Source: Zygnema cylindricum (taxonomy: Eukaryota; Streptophyta; Zygnematophyceae; Zygnematales; Zygnemataceae). From it: a DNA stretch of 64,000 nt. Numbering within the stretch: position 1 is the stretch's first letter; the number at the start of each line of letters is the position of its first letter. The position numbers and the translations under genes were made by a program. The stretch spans positions 190,743-254,742 of the forward strand of contig JBBHKE010002200.1 of the NCBI GenBank assembly GCA_037447655.1, read 5' to 3'. Below, one piece after another: positions 21,400 to 34,200 of the stretch. The notes beneath the pieces are model-generated. The model was not told the origin of the DNA. It saw nothing but the letters and a program-made list of their open reading frames with translations, and did not search any database.

Positions 21400-24300
21400 A
21401 TGACGATATTTGATTTTCCTATGGCACACTCTCAGCCTGCCCTTTTGCAGGTGTCTGTGGAGGGGTCGCCGTACGATATGGGCTACGCTGTTGGAAGAAC
21501 GTTTCGTGACCTAATTGCCGCACGTGTAGTTAGTGATCGTACTCTTCAAGATTCTCTGCTACCTTTTTTTGAGACGACCGTCGCAGGCCGAACCCTGGTC
21601 GAGACGCTCTCTGATACCAACAGGTGGATCCGCATGGTTTGAACCAAGTTTGAGACTACAAAAGCTTAGAAAAGCTAGAAGAGAATCTACCAAATGGTGA
21701 AGTTGCATGGAAGGAAACGATTGCTACAATATTTAATGGCCAATTCTTAAAATGTCAACGTTCAACTTCCAGTGGCCAGTCCAATGTCCAATGTCCGATG
21801 TCCGAAGCGCTACGCCCAATGTCCGATGTCTAATCTCTGATGTTTAGTGTTCAGTGTAATGTTTGATGTTCAATGTCTAATATCCGATGTACAACGACTG
21901 TGCAATGTCCAATGTCCAATTGCCGGTGACCGGTGTCTGTTGGCCAATATCTGGTATTCAATGTGGTATGTCCAATGTTCAACATCCAATCATCGTCATT
22001 ATCTTCTATTGTTATTTTCCATTCGGGTCTATGGACAGTTATAATAGGCAGTATCTTCTCTCAGAATTGTGGCGATATGAAAGACAGAGAAGATGCAAGA
22101 GAATCCCTCTGCTGAAAGCATAAAACTTTATAATTTGCAATTGCACAATGATGTGGTGGCCTAAGAAACCATCAAACGTTCTAACCAAAAATGTAGTAGC
22201 GTATTTTTTTAAAGAAGGAGATGTGTGATTGCTAATATTTCAAAGAACGAGAAAATGTGTGCCTTATTCCCTCTAGATGGCGTGTTGAAATATCTACATA
22301 AGTATGTCCATTGTTCACTATCTTATGTTTGGTGTCACAAATCACTCAACGTTATCACATTTATGGAGGTCTTTTGTAGGGAGGAAGCTGAGCCTTTGTT
22401 CAATGTCTAATGACTGATGACAAATGCCTCTGAGTCTAATGCGTTTGATCGGGATGTCGATCTTATCTATCTACGTCCTATCCTACCATGTACCAGGACC
22501 GCCTACCCTCAGCATTGGGAAGAGCTCCAAGGCACCGCAGATGGAAGCGGTGTGCCCTTTGATCAGGTACATTACAATTATTAGCATTAACGCTTCATTA
22601 GAGTTAACTACACCAAATTATGTTTTGGGACGTGGCTGATTGTGAGCCACTCACCTAAATAGTGTTTTTAACAGTTATTATGATTTTGGTGAAAAAACAG
22701 TACCTGGAATTAAAGTGATTTACTCTAACAGCAACGGGCGATGCAGTGGCCACAACCTTTTTGGACCATATAGAGAGTTTCAAAAACATTGAGCAATGAC
22801 TAACATCAGTGATTCGTAAAATTTATGTTTTTGATCCTGTACTGAGCCCAACCACAATGTGCTCAGTTTGGCCAAATTGACCGGAATGGACTCACTTTTT
22901 TTATGTTCACAGCTGCTTTTGCTGAACCTGCGAAAAGAAATTGCACCTTTCCTTCAACGAGCCAATGTCTCCCACCTGGCAATGTTGGCAGACCAGTGTT
23001 CCGATGTCATGCTGAGCTGTCCGCCGCCCGGTCCGGCGTTGTTGGGCCATAATGAGGATGCTGACGGCGCAGTCCGTGGCCATACGTGAGGCTTTCTAAT
23101 TCGTCTTCCTCTTTGGTTTTCTGTGGATGTTTGATTGTTGTTTTGGTGTTTTGTTGAAGTGTTGGGTTGCCGACATATTGACCTGTTGGTCTTTCCGTTG
23201 ATGTAGCGGTTTGACTCTGGCTGCTGTAACTGATCAATTTTTACTTTAACTCTTGGAGCTTTTCAGCTCATGAATCGCTCTCTGTTGAACCATTAAACTA
23301 TTGTAACTTCAACTGCCACTGTCACTGCTGCATCTGTTGGTCTGTTGAAACTGTTTGTATGGTGATTTGGCGTGTCTATGTGTCTTTTAAAGTATTCTTG
23401 AAGTTGAAACTGTTTGAATTACTGAAACAGTGATCTGTGAATGTACTGCGGATGCTGAACTATTTTCACTCTTGCAGTGTAATCCGAGTATCAAATTATA
23501 TTTGTACTTGCAGCTATTGAAAGCACTGAGTACGTGAATCTGTTGGTGTCACTTGCCTATTGCACTATAATCACAACTCCGGCTGTTTGAACAAATAGTA
23601 ATACTTTCTAGCATGCAAAACTGTTGAAGCATGGTCCCTGTTGCCTTTGTTTGACTGATCGAAATTGCTAATCTGTTGTCCTTATATGAACAATCAAAAC
23701 TGTAAATTGTTCTACTATCATATAATGAACTGCTGAACACTTGAGAGGCTGCGTTCTGAGATGCAGTGAAGGCTGGGGTGCAGCTATCTGTTGCACGCCA
23801 CCCTGCCTTCCTGCCACTCGCTTCTTCTTCCCTCCCTTCCTCCCTCGCTCCCTCCCTCCCTCTCCTCCCCCTCTCCCCCTCCCATCCTCCATCCCTCCAT
23901 CCATCTCATCCATCCATCCATCCATCCATCCATCTCCATCCATCCATCCATCCATCCATCCATCCATCCATCCATCCATCCATCCATTCCATCCATCTCC
24001 ATCCATCCATCCATCCATCCATCCCCATCCATCCATCCATCCATCATCATCCATCATCCTTCATCCATCATCATCATATCCATCTTCCTCCTCATCTTCA
24101 CCTCCTCACCCCCCCCCCCCCCTCCCTCTCCCCCCCCCCTCCCTCGCTCCCTCCCTCCCTCCCTCCCTCCCCCCCTCCCTCCCCCCCTCGCGTTGGGAGA
24201 ATCTAGAAATTGGACTCCCTCAAAGCTGTTAGTCGGGGGGGAGGAGGGTGCAGTGCAGGCCTTCACACTAAATGCGGTGGCTCCAGCAGCTGAGGAAGCC

Positions 24301-27300
24301 ACATGGGGGGGAGTGGGCAGAAACTTTGTGTCACGTCACCTTTTGGAGGCCACGGATATGGAGGACGCATTAGAGGTGTGGGAAAGATTCAGTTATTGTT
24401 TGTTTGACTAAAACGGTTGCCTGCAATTTTTATCTCAATGTTTTTCGTACAGCACTGTCGAGTGTCTCTACGAGGTTTCATTACTGGTTCAAGTTTTTAA
24501 GTTCTATGAGCGTGGGGCAAATAATCTGGATTGCACATGTCATTTTGACATGGACAGTTCATTGTACTAAACATGAGCTGTTTGCCTTTTTGGTAAAAAC
24601 CGTGCTTTGTTGACATGCTCAATCATTTTGGTTTTGGGCCAAACTGTTGCCTAATTGTCGTTTGCAGAAATGCCGCTTTCTAACATCTAAGACAGTTTTA
24701 CAAAGTTAGTGTGAATGGCGTTTAGTGTGAGCGACAGTATTCTATGTATGAAAAAAGAAACGTACAACAACACAAGTGATTCAGACATTCATTTTTGGTA
24801 ATGATTATGGACCACACAAATTTTTGTTCTGGCTGCTGAATTCAAAATTCTATTGATTGTTTGGTCAAGAATTCTTTGGTTATTCATCCAAATAAGCTTC
24901 TCATAGGAGTTCATCTTATTAACATGTTAATTCCTAACATTCTCTTATTCGTCGTGAAGAGGTTATGAATCTTTATATAAAAAGAAGGTTTAATCTACAA
25001 ATTTTGAATTGCTGCCAGCTTGGTTCATGCGTTCCAATATAGGATCATTAGATTTTGTGTCTATACCATCCAGAGATAAAAAAATTATGCACCGAGTTAG
25101 TAACAAAACTGTACACATCTTCATTTTGTTGTAGAATTCTATTTTGATTTATAAATAGTAAATGTCTAGATATACCATGGTAAGCTTGTTGCCAAATTTC
25201 TGGTATAATGTTTCAAATGGTTTTAGGATGTGTGATCCCAAGTGTGACTGACTATTTCAACCCTTTTTGTGCCGACAATAGGTAACGAACACAGCCTGTA
25301 TTTTCTCATGTGAAGTGTACATATGTGAATCAAATCCATTGGAGATGTTTGACCTTCAAAGCCAATGAATGGTGAAGATCCTATAAAACTCCAAAAGGTA
25401 CTTTGTTATTTGTGTTTTGATGTTTTCCTCTTCTCTCTTCTTCTTTCCTCTCCTCCTCTCTCCTCTCTCCCTCTCCTTTTCTTTTCCCTTTCTCTCTCTT
25501 TCTGGGACCTTGTGCTGATATGGCAGAGAGTGAAAGTCAACAATCTCGCAGTGGGCCATAATTACAACCTTATGGATGTCATGTCACGGAGAATTATTAC
25601 TGTGGAAACAGCTTCGAGGGGTCGATTTTCCGTTTTGGAGATTGGAGATCAGCCGTATTTCCATGCAAATATGTATCTCCGGCTCACCTTACCACAGGTA
25701 GGTTAACGACTTCAATTTGTGTAACTTTTTTCTGAAGTATTTTGTTGTTTTGCAATTTTTTTGCAGTTTCTCTCGGGCAATATTTCATGTACAATAACAA
25801 TGGAAATATACGCAGGCAGATTATTTGCAAATTTTTGGATATGTTTTTACTCTGGACAGCGTGTAATTGGACTGCCGTACAAAAAATACACAAAGCAGTG
25901 TGTCACATAATATTGTGTCCACCCTTACATTGTGTTACCTTTTACATTTTCACTACTTATGCACACTGCATCATGTATCGCTATTAGCGTTAAATAACAC
26001 TAACTTTGTCGCAATTTTTTTGCCCTTTGAACACAAAATAGTGTTGTTAACACTAATTGCTTTTTTTCTTAAAGCTCACAATCGCCCATGTCATTTGGAC
26101 AGCAAATAGAATTATTAACTCTAAAACAGTCCTCGTATTAATTTGAACGCTATTAGCAATTCACGGTGTAGTTCATCTGCAAGCCAACAGTCCCATTGCA
26201 GCCCACATTAATACCAGTGGATTCCGTATACTTTGTATTATGTGACATTTCTGTGTCTTCGATTGATCCTTGAAAGCTGACAGGCAATGGGAGTATGCCA
26301 CGTGGCATGAATGGGGACAGAAAGCCAACGAGAGTTCAGTTCAACGCAAAAAGAGAGCAGAGGAGATCCCGGCTCCGAGAACCGTGGATGCCATATTGGA
26401 GGTGTGTTCCATACTGAGGGCCTTCAGGTAGGGCATTTTCATTTATGAAAATTTTGTTTGCCAATTTTATTTTATTTTTACGGAAAGAGATCTGTTCGGT
26501 TCCAATTGTTAGTGAGTCATCAATGTTGCTTAAATTGACTGGTGTCTCCCGGCTTGGGATTAATCGATACTCGAGATTGATAGTGTTCCATGTGGAAACA
26601 TTTTTAGTTTTTTACTGAATTTTGGGGGGTTATTTCTGGTTACTGCAGATGTTAGGTGATTCGGCCATTTCTGATTTTCCAGTTTTCATGACCGGTAACA
26701 TATATGAGGAAAACGGTAAGTTTTTTAACCGATCAAAAGGGAATCAAAGACGAAACGCGTCAGTCAAAAGTCCAAATTGCAGCGTCGAACACAGACAAAA
26801 TCAGAAGTAAAAACTGACTGAAACAGTGGCAAACAGAAAGAAATAGACGACATAAGCCCTACAGAAACAGAAACACATAGTTAAATAGAAACACGTTGTT
26901 TTGAGGAGAAGAATCAACAACAAAAAAAGAAGACAAAAAATCAGAAAAAGAAGACGATTATAGAGAAAAAGAAGCAGTACAACAGTAAACAAAGTAGCAA
27001 AGTACAGATGAAGGGAAACTGCTCGTGTATGGTTATTAGAGTTAATAACACTATATCGATGCCCTTAAACTTTAGCCGTTGAACATAAAGTAGTATTAAT
27101 AGCTTTTCAGAATCAGACTGAATTAGAATAAATAACATTATTTAAAACCCCACGTTAATAACCTCTTTCCTTCAATAACGATTCATGGTATATGACAGAA
27201 ACAGGTGTGGAAACAGAAAGAAGTCTAGTCTACCAGTAGTTCTGCACACCGTTCTCTTTTGGGTTGTTATAATGTTTCATGTGTGTCTGGGCGATGTAGG

Positions 27301-27418
27301 ACCATGCCTGTACACATTATGCACGGCCATTTTTGATCTGGACCGTCGATTAGTGACCATCTACGGTGGAAAGCCCAGTCACAAACAAGAGCTTACAAGG
27401 CTGCCTTTGTGCTGCTAA
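21400..27418 (+). CDS. Peptidase C45 / acyl-CoA:6-APA acyltransferase-like protein, multi-exon
   Basis: Resembles the plant peptidase C45 family, N-terminal-nucleophile amidases/acyltransferases related to isopenicillin N acyltransferase. The natural substrate in plants is unknown. Exons that I can join are 21400(or 21421)-21623, 22497-22566, 22913-23085, 24259-24375, 25527-25697, 26321-26401, 26649-26694 and 27300-27418. Introns are GT-AG and phases agree. Family blocks in order are [111 protein letters not shown] and [12 protein letters not shown]. The Cys at 22997-22999 is the likely nucleophile exposed by autocleavage. The exon expected between GHT and AFTLNA (about 30 residues, GELP-type block) was not found. 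That intron is filled by a CATC microsatellite. The gene may therefore be defective or mis-assembled there. It converges with HEN1. Confidence 0.85.
21748..21995. repeat. Degenerate AATGTCC/GATGTCC tandem repeat in C45 intron 1
   Basis: Many short imperfect units of 7-10 bp such as CCAATGTCC and CCGATGTC. It is a simple degenerate minisatellite in the intron after the first exon. Confidence 0.8.
23820..24195. repeat. CATC / CCCT microsatellite in C45 intron
   Basis: A CCCT-rich run (23820-23885) is followed by almost pure CATC tetranucleotide repeats (about 23886-24060) and then poly-C/CCCT runs (24110-24190). The Ser/His/Pro-rich and Trp/Met/Asp-rich open frames here are repeat artefacts. 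The array occupies the intron in which a conserved exon is missing. Confidence 0.97.
25969..26168. mobile_element. TA-target element remnant in C45 intron
   Basis: The left end (CATCATGTATCGCTATTAGC) and right end (GCTATTAGCAATTCACGGTG, followed by TA) are diverged inverted repeats of the CACCG family. About 200 bp. Confidence 0.65.
27022..27190. mobile_element. TA-target element remnant in last C45 intron
   Basis: Starts like GCTCGTGTATGGTTATTAG and ends AATAACGATTCATGGTATA, diverged inverted ends of the CACCG family. About 170 bp, non-coding, about 110 bp before the last exon. Confidence 0.55.
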
Positions 27419-28283
27419 GGGCTGGAGGAAAAAGTCGAAATAAGGTTGAGGTTATTATTTTCAGGGAGGTGCAGTAGACTTGAAACTATGTTGTCATTCT
27501 GTCACTTTTTCTGAGGAGTTCATTGGATCGTGGATTGTTTATCTATGCATGTATTCACATCTCTGTTTGTGAGTGTTTTCATAAAACACATTTCTTGAGG
27601 TTGCTATTGTTAAGGAGGTTGTCATGTTGACACACCGAGTTTAGGCAGTTTTACAGGCACAGAAATAATCCCAGGGCAAACTGTGACCTGATGGTGTTAT
27701 CCTCAATAAGTCTATTTCAACTTTCATCTGTAGACAAAGTAGTCGATTTTGAAATCGATCTCAATGATAATTAAACTAATTGCAGAAGTTACTTAAATGA
27801 TCGCAGACACAAATAAGATTTCCAAAAGAAAAAATACCTGTTATTGGTTGAAGTTTTAAGAAGTAACAGCAAGTAAACCAAACCAAACCAGATTCATGTA
27901 GAACATATTGGAAAGCAAGGGTGCAAAGTAAAAAAGTGAAGTGAGTATAAAGCTTACACTAATAACTTTCAAAGTGAGAGAGGCTGTTTCCATCACGTAG
28001 TTTTAATGTAGGAAAACAGTCAGAAACACTACACCTAGTTACCCTGTACAGTACGCGCCCTTTGGAGGTTTTGCGTCTAGTACGCATGCTGTACCGGTTA
28101 ACAATATATAAAGTTTTCATTCGTTATTTTGCACATCTAATCAATGGTTACCACACATCGAATTGACAAGCAATAGCAGAATTTACCACGCGGGCTTGAT
28201 TGTGGTTGATTTCATAGCTCGTCCCAGGCTTCGATGATCATCCTTCATCAAAAAATTAAATGCATTTTGGCACCAGTAGACTT
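27419..28283. other. Convergent intergenic space between C45 gene and HEN1
   Basis: About 860 bp between the two stop codons, presumably holding both 3' untranslated regions. No open frame or repeat structure of note was seen. Confidence 0.7.
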
Positions 28284-31200
28284 TTAAGCTCTTGTTTTTT
28301 CAGCTCTCTTACTATTTCTTAACCAATATTCTACATTCTTGAAAGTTTTTTGAAAAATCTCAACGACAGCTCGTTGGAAGCTATCACTAACCTCAGAAAG
28401 CAACTGAATGGCCTTGGTCAAATGTGACTTTTCACTAGCAACTTGCCATTGCCAAACAGTCTCATACGCATTCTCATTTGTTTCTTGTTTGGTAGTATAC
28501 ATTCGTGACTTCTCACAACTAACGCCCTTCTCTTCCTTTTTGAAAACAGCGATTTGTGTAGCAAACCCAGGCTCTTCTCCATTTCCTCCTACTCCACTAT
28601 ACTCAACATTATACCCATAACTGGTTGCGATTTGATCAGCCCATTCTTGAAACTCATTTCTCGTCCATTCAAATCGATGATCCTCGTTACGAAGCTTTAT
28701 TGTGGAGAAATCGATGTCTTCTGGCGGTTTGGATAAAGTTGTGACACTTTTTCCTCCCGCAGCCTGCAAAAGAGGGTTGTATTCTATATTTGGAGTGGAT
28801 ATCAACAGAACTTTTGGTTGAAGATTACCCAAAATTGCTTGTCCGACTTCGCTCAGAGGATCTGGATCCAAATGCTCCACTACCTGCACACAAATGTTGC
28901 GGATTTCCCATGTTTTTGTAGGCCTTCGGGGGTGACATTTTAAACTTTGTGACTTCGTGATATAACCTAGGTTTTTCTAGGGTTTTTTGACAAAAACTTG
29001 GATTTTCTGTTATGATTTCACAAGGTTTTCTTAAACGATTGCCAAGGGGTTCTCCCCTGAACCTTTTGGTTCTTCTACCTTCTCCATGGGATTCCATAGT
29101 GCTACCGACCGGTTCAAAATTATTTTTTTCCATCCGTAAAAATGTACCAAGTTCAGTCGAATATTTTCATTTTTTTGTAGTGAAGGCTTCGTATTTTATG
29201 TACATTTGTGTAACCAGCCTTCACAGCACAAATTGTTTGACAAAATTCAACAGATGATGCGATATCTGATAGTTAGAACAGGTTTCTGCCACGATCATAT
29301 TGCGATATGTTACGCTGTCGGGACATAAAAGTTAAGTGTCCCAAAAGTAGTGCTTTTAGTTACATAGAACACTACATTACAATACCCGACAGCGTATTTT
29401 ATTGCAATGTGATCCCGATGGAAACCCGCACATAGTCTGACAGATAAGAAGCGGTTGATTTAGTGATCAATTCCTGTTGGCAATAAATTATCCGAACAAA
29501 TTTGTTTGAAATTTGTACTCCACAACCACACATTTTCCAGGTGCTTGTACTCCCACTGAAATTATATAGTATTTTTTTGAGACTCGGTCCACCGTTATTA
29601 TTTTCAATACAACTACACCGTGAATCGTTATTAGCGTATTGAACGCTATTTAAGGTACCTTTTTTTTTTCAAATTCTCAAATAGAATTATCCATACTATT
29701 TAAAAAAAACCGTAATTCCTAATTAGAGTAGACGATTTCTTTGAAAATTTCCGAATTCCCAATTAGCGTTAATAACGGTAATTATTCCTATACGCTAAAG
29801 AAACTTCTACTCTAATAACGATTCAAGGTGCAGCGTAGCACCACGGTAAACGAGTTGTTCTCATGCTTTTTAAGGGATAATCTCGATGGTGTAATAAATT
29901 ATTGAGGTTTCTTCTCTACATAAGACCAAAACCCAAAGCCAGAAGTCAAATCTAGACAGGCACGGAAAACTATACCCAAGAGGAATATAAATGAAAGATG
30001 AGAGAGGAATATAATGGATGTACCTCAATACAAGTTGCTAAATCGAATCCATGAATTCGCGAGTCAAATTCCACGATCGATCCTTGGTAAAGTATAGCTG
30101 ATTTATATTTGTTTGAGGTCCCATTTCCTGCACTGCTTTCACAACTCAGATTCTCCACAGCCTTCTCCATAGCCTGCGTGAGAAACCCAGAATGAGTTCA
30201 AATAAAATATAGGGTAATTCCACTGTCGAAGTTTTACCCTCGTTTTGAGGGTACATTGTACACTTCGTACAGTTTTTTAGGTGATCTTGAGTACAGTTCA
30301 CCCTCAACATCAGGGCAAATCTAAAAAGGAATCAACTGGAAAGAAAAAGGTTCAAAAAAAAAAATGGAAGAAAGAATACACCTTGGCAGCTACCCTGAGT
30401 GCTTTGGACGATATATCAACCCCAACAAAATTTTCCACCATGCACTTTCCCGGAAGTTGCTTGAGGAGAGCGCCAGATCCACAACCAAGGTCAACCTTGC
30501 AAATCAAAAGTCAAAGTCACGGATCTGTTAAAAAAATTAACCGATGGTCAAGAATAAATGTCAAAAATACATGTTTGTTAAAGACAATCATAGATATGTT
30601 TGATAGATATGTTTTGCAACACAGTTATGCTCAGGTTAGCTTTTGGTTCAGAATTGCAAAACTATGCATGTACAAGTTACTGTTTCACAAAGATTTGAAC
30701 CCAACTAAAGAAAACAAATCGACGTGAAAGTAATATAGACGATAATTAAAATTTTGCTTTTCCAACTTCAAAGAAGGAAAAAATGCTCGAGTAGATCCTA
30801 AACGCTAAAAAAACGTAGAAAATGATACGATAAACTGAGAACCCACGAATAAACAAAGCTGATACAAAGACAATCAAGGATTTGTTATCCATCATTTTTT
30901 TCTTCATATTTTTTCTTCATAATGAACATTTATAGTCTCTTAAGCCCCATCCTTAGAGAGGGAAGAATAGTAGTGGAGGAGGGAGCACTGTATTGAGGAC
31001 GGAGGGCAAAGCAAAAAAAAAATTACCAAAGTTTTCACGCCCAAATTCTCGATAAGATTGAGCGCAAAGGAAAGCCGTTGTTTTGAGAGTGGTGGACTAA
31101 AAAATGCTCCTTCTATTCTCTCCTCCGGAGGTCGTTCAAAACCAACTAATTTCACCTCACACTCAACAAGCTCCGAAAGTGGGAAGTTGTCATTTGTGAA

Positions 31201-34200
31201 GCCTCCTGGAAACATGTGTCACACACGTGTAAATGCTTCATTTGCCCTCCTTCACAGTTCTAAAAACGCCATAAAACAGACTATCATCAGCTAATCAGAC
31301 TATGCCTCGCTCTTCTTGCACTCTCTCCCCCGCTCCCCTTCCCCCTTTGCATTCTCCCTCTGCGCGTCTTTGGATTGACGCCAGGTCATCTATTCTCGGC
31401 ATCCTCCTGATCAAACCCTACTCACACAAGAGTCCAGAGGTTCGATCACACTCCCACTCCCAAGTTCAAATTTGAACTGCTCATTTCTTTCGACCACCTC
31501 TGTGTACTTCCCATTCTCTGTCTTGTCTCTCTCGCTGGATTCTCCAACCTCATCATTCCCCTTCTGCAATTTCAAACTGCCCCCTGCTGTCTCCTTCTTT
31601 ACTTCTCCAATTTTTTCTGTCGTTGAGTTCGTAAGACCTGTATTTCTCTCTGTAGGAATACCAAAGGAAGAGTCTGTGTGGGGAGATTTCCAACGTATAA
31701 TATAATCAATGGTCACAACTGTTCCTAAAGGTGGAGGTCCTTCCCCTCCGGGATCCTCAACAAGGATGGAAAAGTTCCCTACTAATCTTGGAATCTTGGT
31801 CACTATTCCCTCACATGCTGTCTTCTCTCCGTCCCCCCTTTCCATCCATGGCAACAACCATGCAGCTCTATTCTCATGAAACTCCTGAAACCCCTTCAAT
31901 GCCTGAAATGCCACACTATTTTCTGCATCTTTCCGTGACAAACATTTCTCCGATGTATACACTACTACTCCACTCCTCTCCCAAGGTGCTAAAAAAGAAA
32001 GTTCACAAACAAATACAGGAGGATTCTCTTTATCCAGATTCTGACATTTGTATAATAGACTTCCACCCGGTATTTCGTATCTATGTGCCGGATAAATGTC
32101 CCCTAAAAGTGCCTTTGGGGGTTTGTTTTGCCATTTGGGGGGATTATAAGTGACTACTGCGAGGCGGGAAATGAGGGGGGCATTCCAGTTGAGCTGATAG
32201 GCTCCCTCTGCATGTCTGGAGTGCACCATCCTGCATTCTCACTACACCGCTTACAAAGTGTAACTGGTCTTTTGCAGTTTTTCAATAGTTTTTTTCTGAG
32301 GTTGTCGGTAGTTTTATTACGTGGCTTCTGTTTGGTATTTTTTGCGTTTTTCGTTACCAAGTTTTTTAGCTGTATTATATTAGTGTAGCTTTCCATCCAA
32401 AACCCAACTTAATACACCGTGCATTGTTTTTAGAAAAAAGAAATTATTACCATGGGGTTTATAATAGTGTTATTAATTCTATTTCAGTTCTGAATGACGT
32501 GGCTGATCCTGAACTGTTTAAAGAATTAGTGTCATCAATACTTTTTTAGGTTGAAGGAGTAAAATTTAGGGGCACCCGATATGGTGTCATTGAAGCTAAT
32601 AAAGATGCACGATATAGTATTGTTCTGTGGTTGTCGGTACCAAAATTTACTTCTGTGGTGGGGCTTCTGCTGGTCATTTTTGAAGTTTTTGTTACAAAGG
32701 TTTTAGCTGTTTTACAAGGGTCGTGTTACCGAGTGTTTTTGTTGGTTTATGTGACTTTTGTTGCCGGATTTCTCTCTATACTGATCACCGCAACTAGTGT
32801 GCCTTTGTTCCTAAGTTAATGGGTTTGTCACGTGGCAATCATGTTACCAAGTTTCTGACTATTTTTGGGAAAATTTCAAGACCCAGTTTATGATTTGTTG
32901 TGTAACATTCTGCTTACCATGGTTGTAGTTTGGATAAAAATGCAAATCCACAACAATGTTGGTTGTTTCCAGGTTGTTCTACACTAAACTGCATCTTGTA
33001 TTTGCTGGAGTGAAAGAGAGGGGACAGGGGCGGGAGGAGGGAGTGCCAGAGAGGATAGCAGCAGGCGGGAGAGAAGGGGGGAGGAGGGAGGGAGGGACCA
33101 GGAAGATGAAGTGGGAAAGAGGAGGGAAAGAACAACTTAGCGGAGGAAGCAATAGGGACAGAGGGAGGGAGCAAAATCCCTTCCAAGAAAGTGATCTTAC
33201 TTGTAAAATTCCTCCAGCCTCACATCTGACGCCCAAAATCGGCACCCAGGAGGTGTGCTGCGATGGCTCGACCCACAAGCTGCCAAAATAGCGTCTCCGT
33301 GGATATTTTGTCCTGATAGCCAGCTGGCACACTCATTTCTTGGCTCATTCTTAGCTGACAGCTGTCCTCCTGTACCGTCCACCTTTTCAATGGAGGACAA
33401 TGGAGGCAACGGAAAGTAAAAACGGCGTCCAGAACTTGCTCCCCCAACCTGCCTGAATTGAAAAAACAACCTCATTCATTGGTGTCTTATGGAAGAAAAA
33501 AAGACAGGAAGAAAAAAATAACAGGAAATTTTATGCTTGGATGCTATGACTTTGAAACATTTGACAATGCAGTTTAAAACAGAGGTTTATAGCTAAAAAG
33601 TAACCTTTCTGAATAGAAACAGGCCCTAACACATAAGCTTCAACTTCAACAGGATTCATTTCTGATCAAGATATCTTTACTTGAAAATGGAGAGTTGGAA
33701 TTCAATTACAGTTCTCCATTACAAAAACAAAAGGGGGTAAAAGGAAACAAAAAAGCTGACTCCCAAACATCCATTGCTGTGATCCTCGTGTCAAACAAAA
33801 GCCATGAAATACTGTAACAATTTTTTTGTCCTTATACTTTACAGTAAATAGAAACCTTTCATCGTCAGGTGGACCCACATCCACAAATTTTGCTATCACT
33901 CCATTGTTCCTCACACAAAGACAAACAAAACCATTTGTACCCAAAAACCATTTAAGGACAAGAGGAAGCAAAACATCTACCTTGAGAGAAGCAACCTTCC
34001 AGCATCAGAAAACCCAAGTTTTTCAGCAATAACAGCTAAAAAGTACCGCCCTTTCTCGACACTGATAACCAATTCTGTTGGCTTCCTCTTTCCTTCACAT
34101 GGTACGAGTACTGCTCTAAACACCTGTGTCCTTTCCGAAACTTCTCCATCCTTCTCCTGATGAATATCACCCTTTGGAGTTTGTGAACGCAAAGTCGATA

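Noticed and set aside
23741-24411. Several overlapping open frames of 80-200 codons on both strands
   Set aside because: They are translations of CATC and CCCT microsatellites (Ser-Ile-His-Pro or Trp-Met-Asp-Gly repeats) inside an intron of the C45 gene.
28825-29133. Open frame upstream of the last HEN1 exon (minus strand)
   Set aside because: It overlaps the splice acceptor at 28884 and has no HEN1 similarity upstream of it; it is intron sequence.
33702-33971. Open frame between HEN1 exons 2 and 3
   Set aside because: The exon 2 donor at 33980 and exon 3 acceptor at 33453 join in frame and match the family, leaving this as intron.
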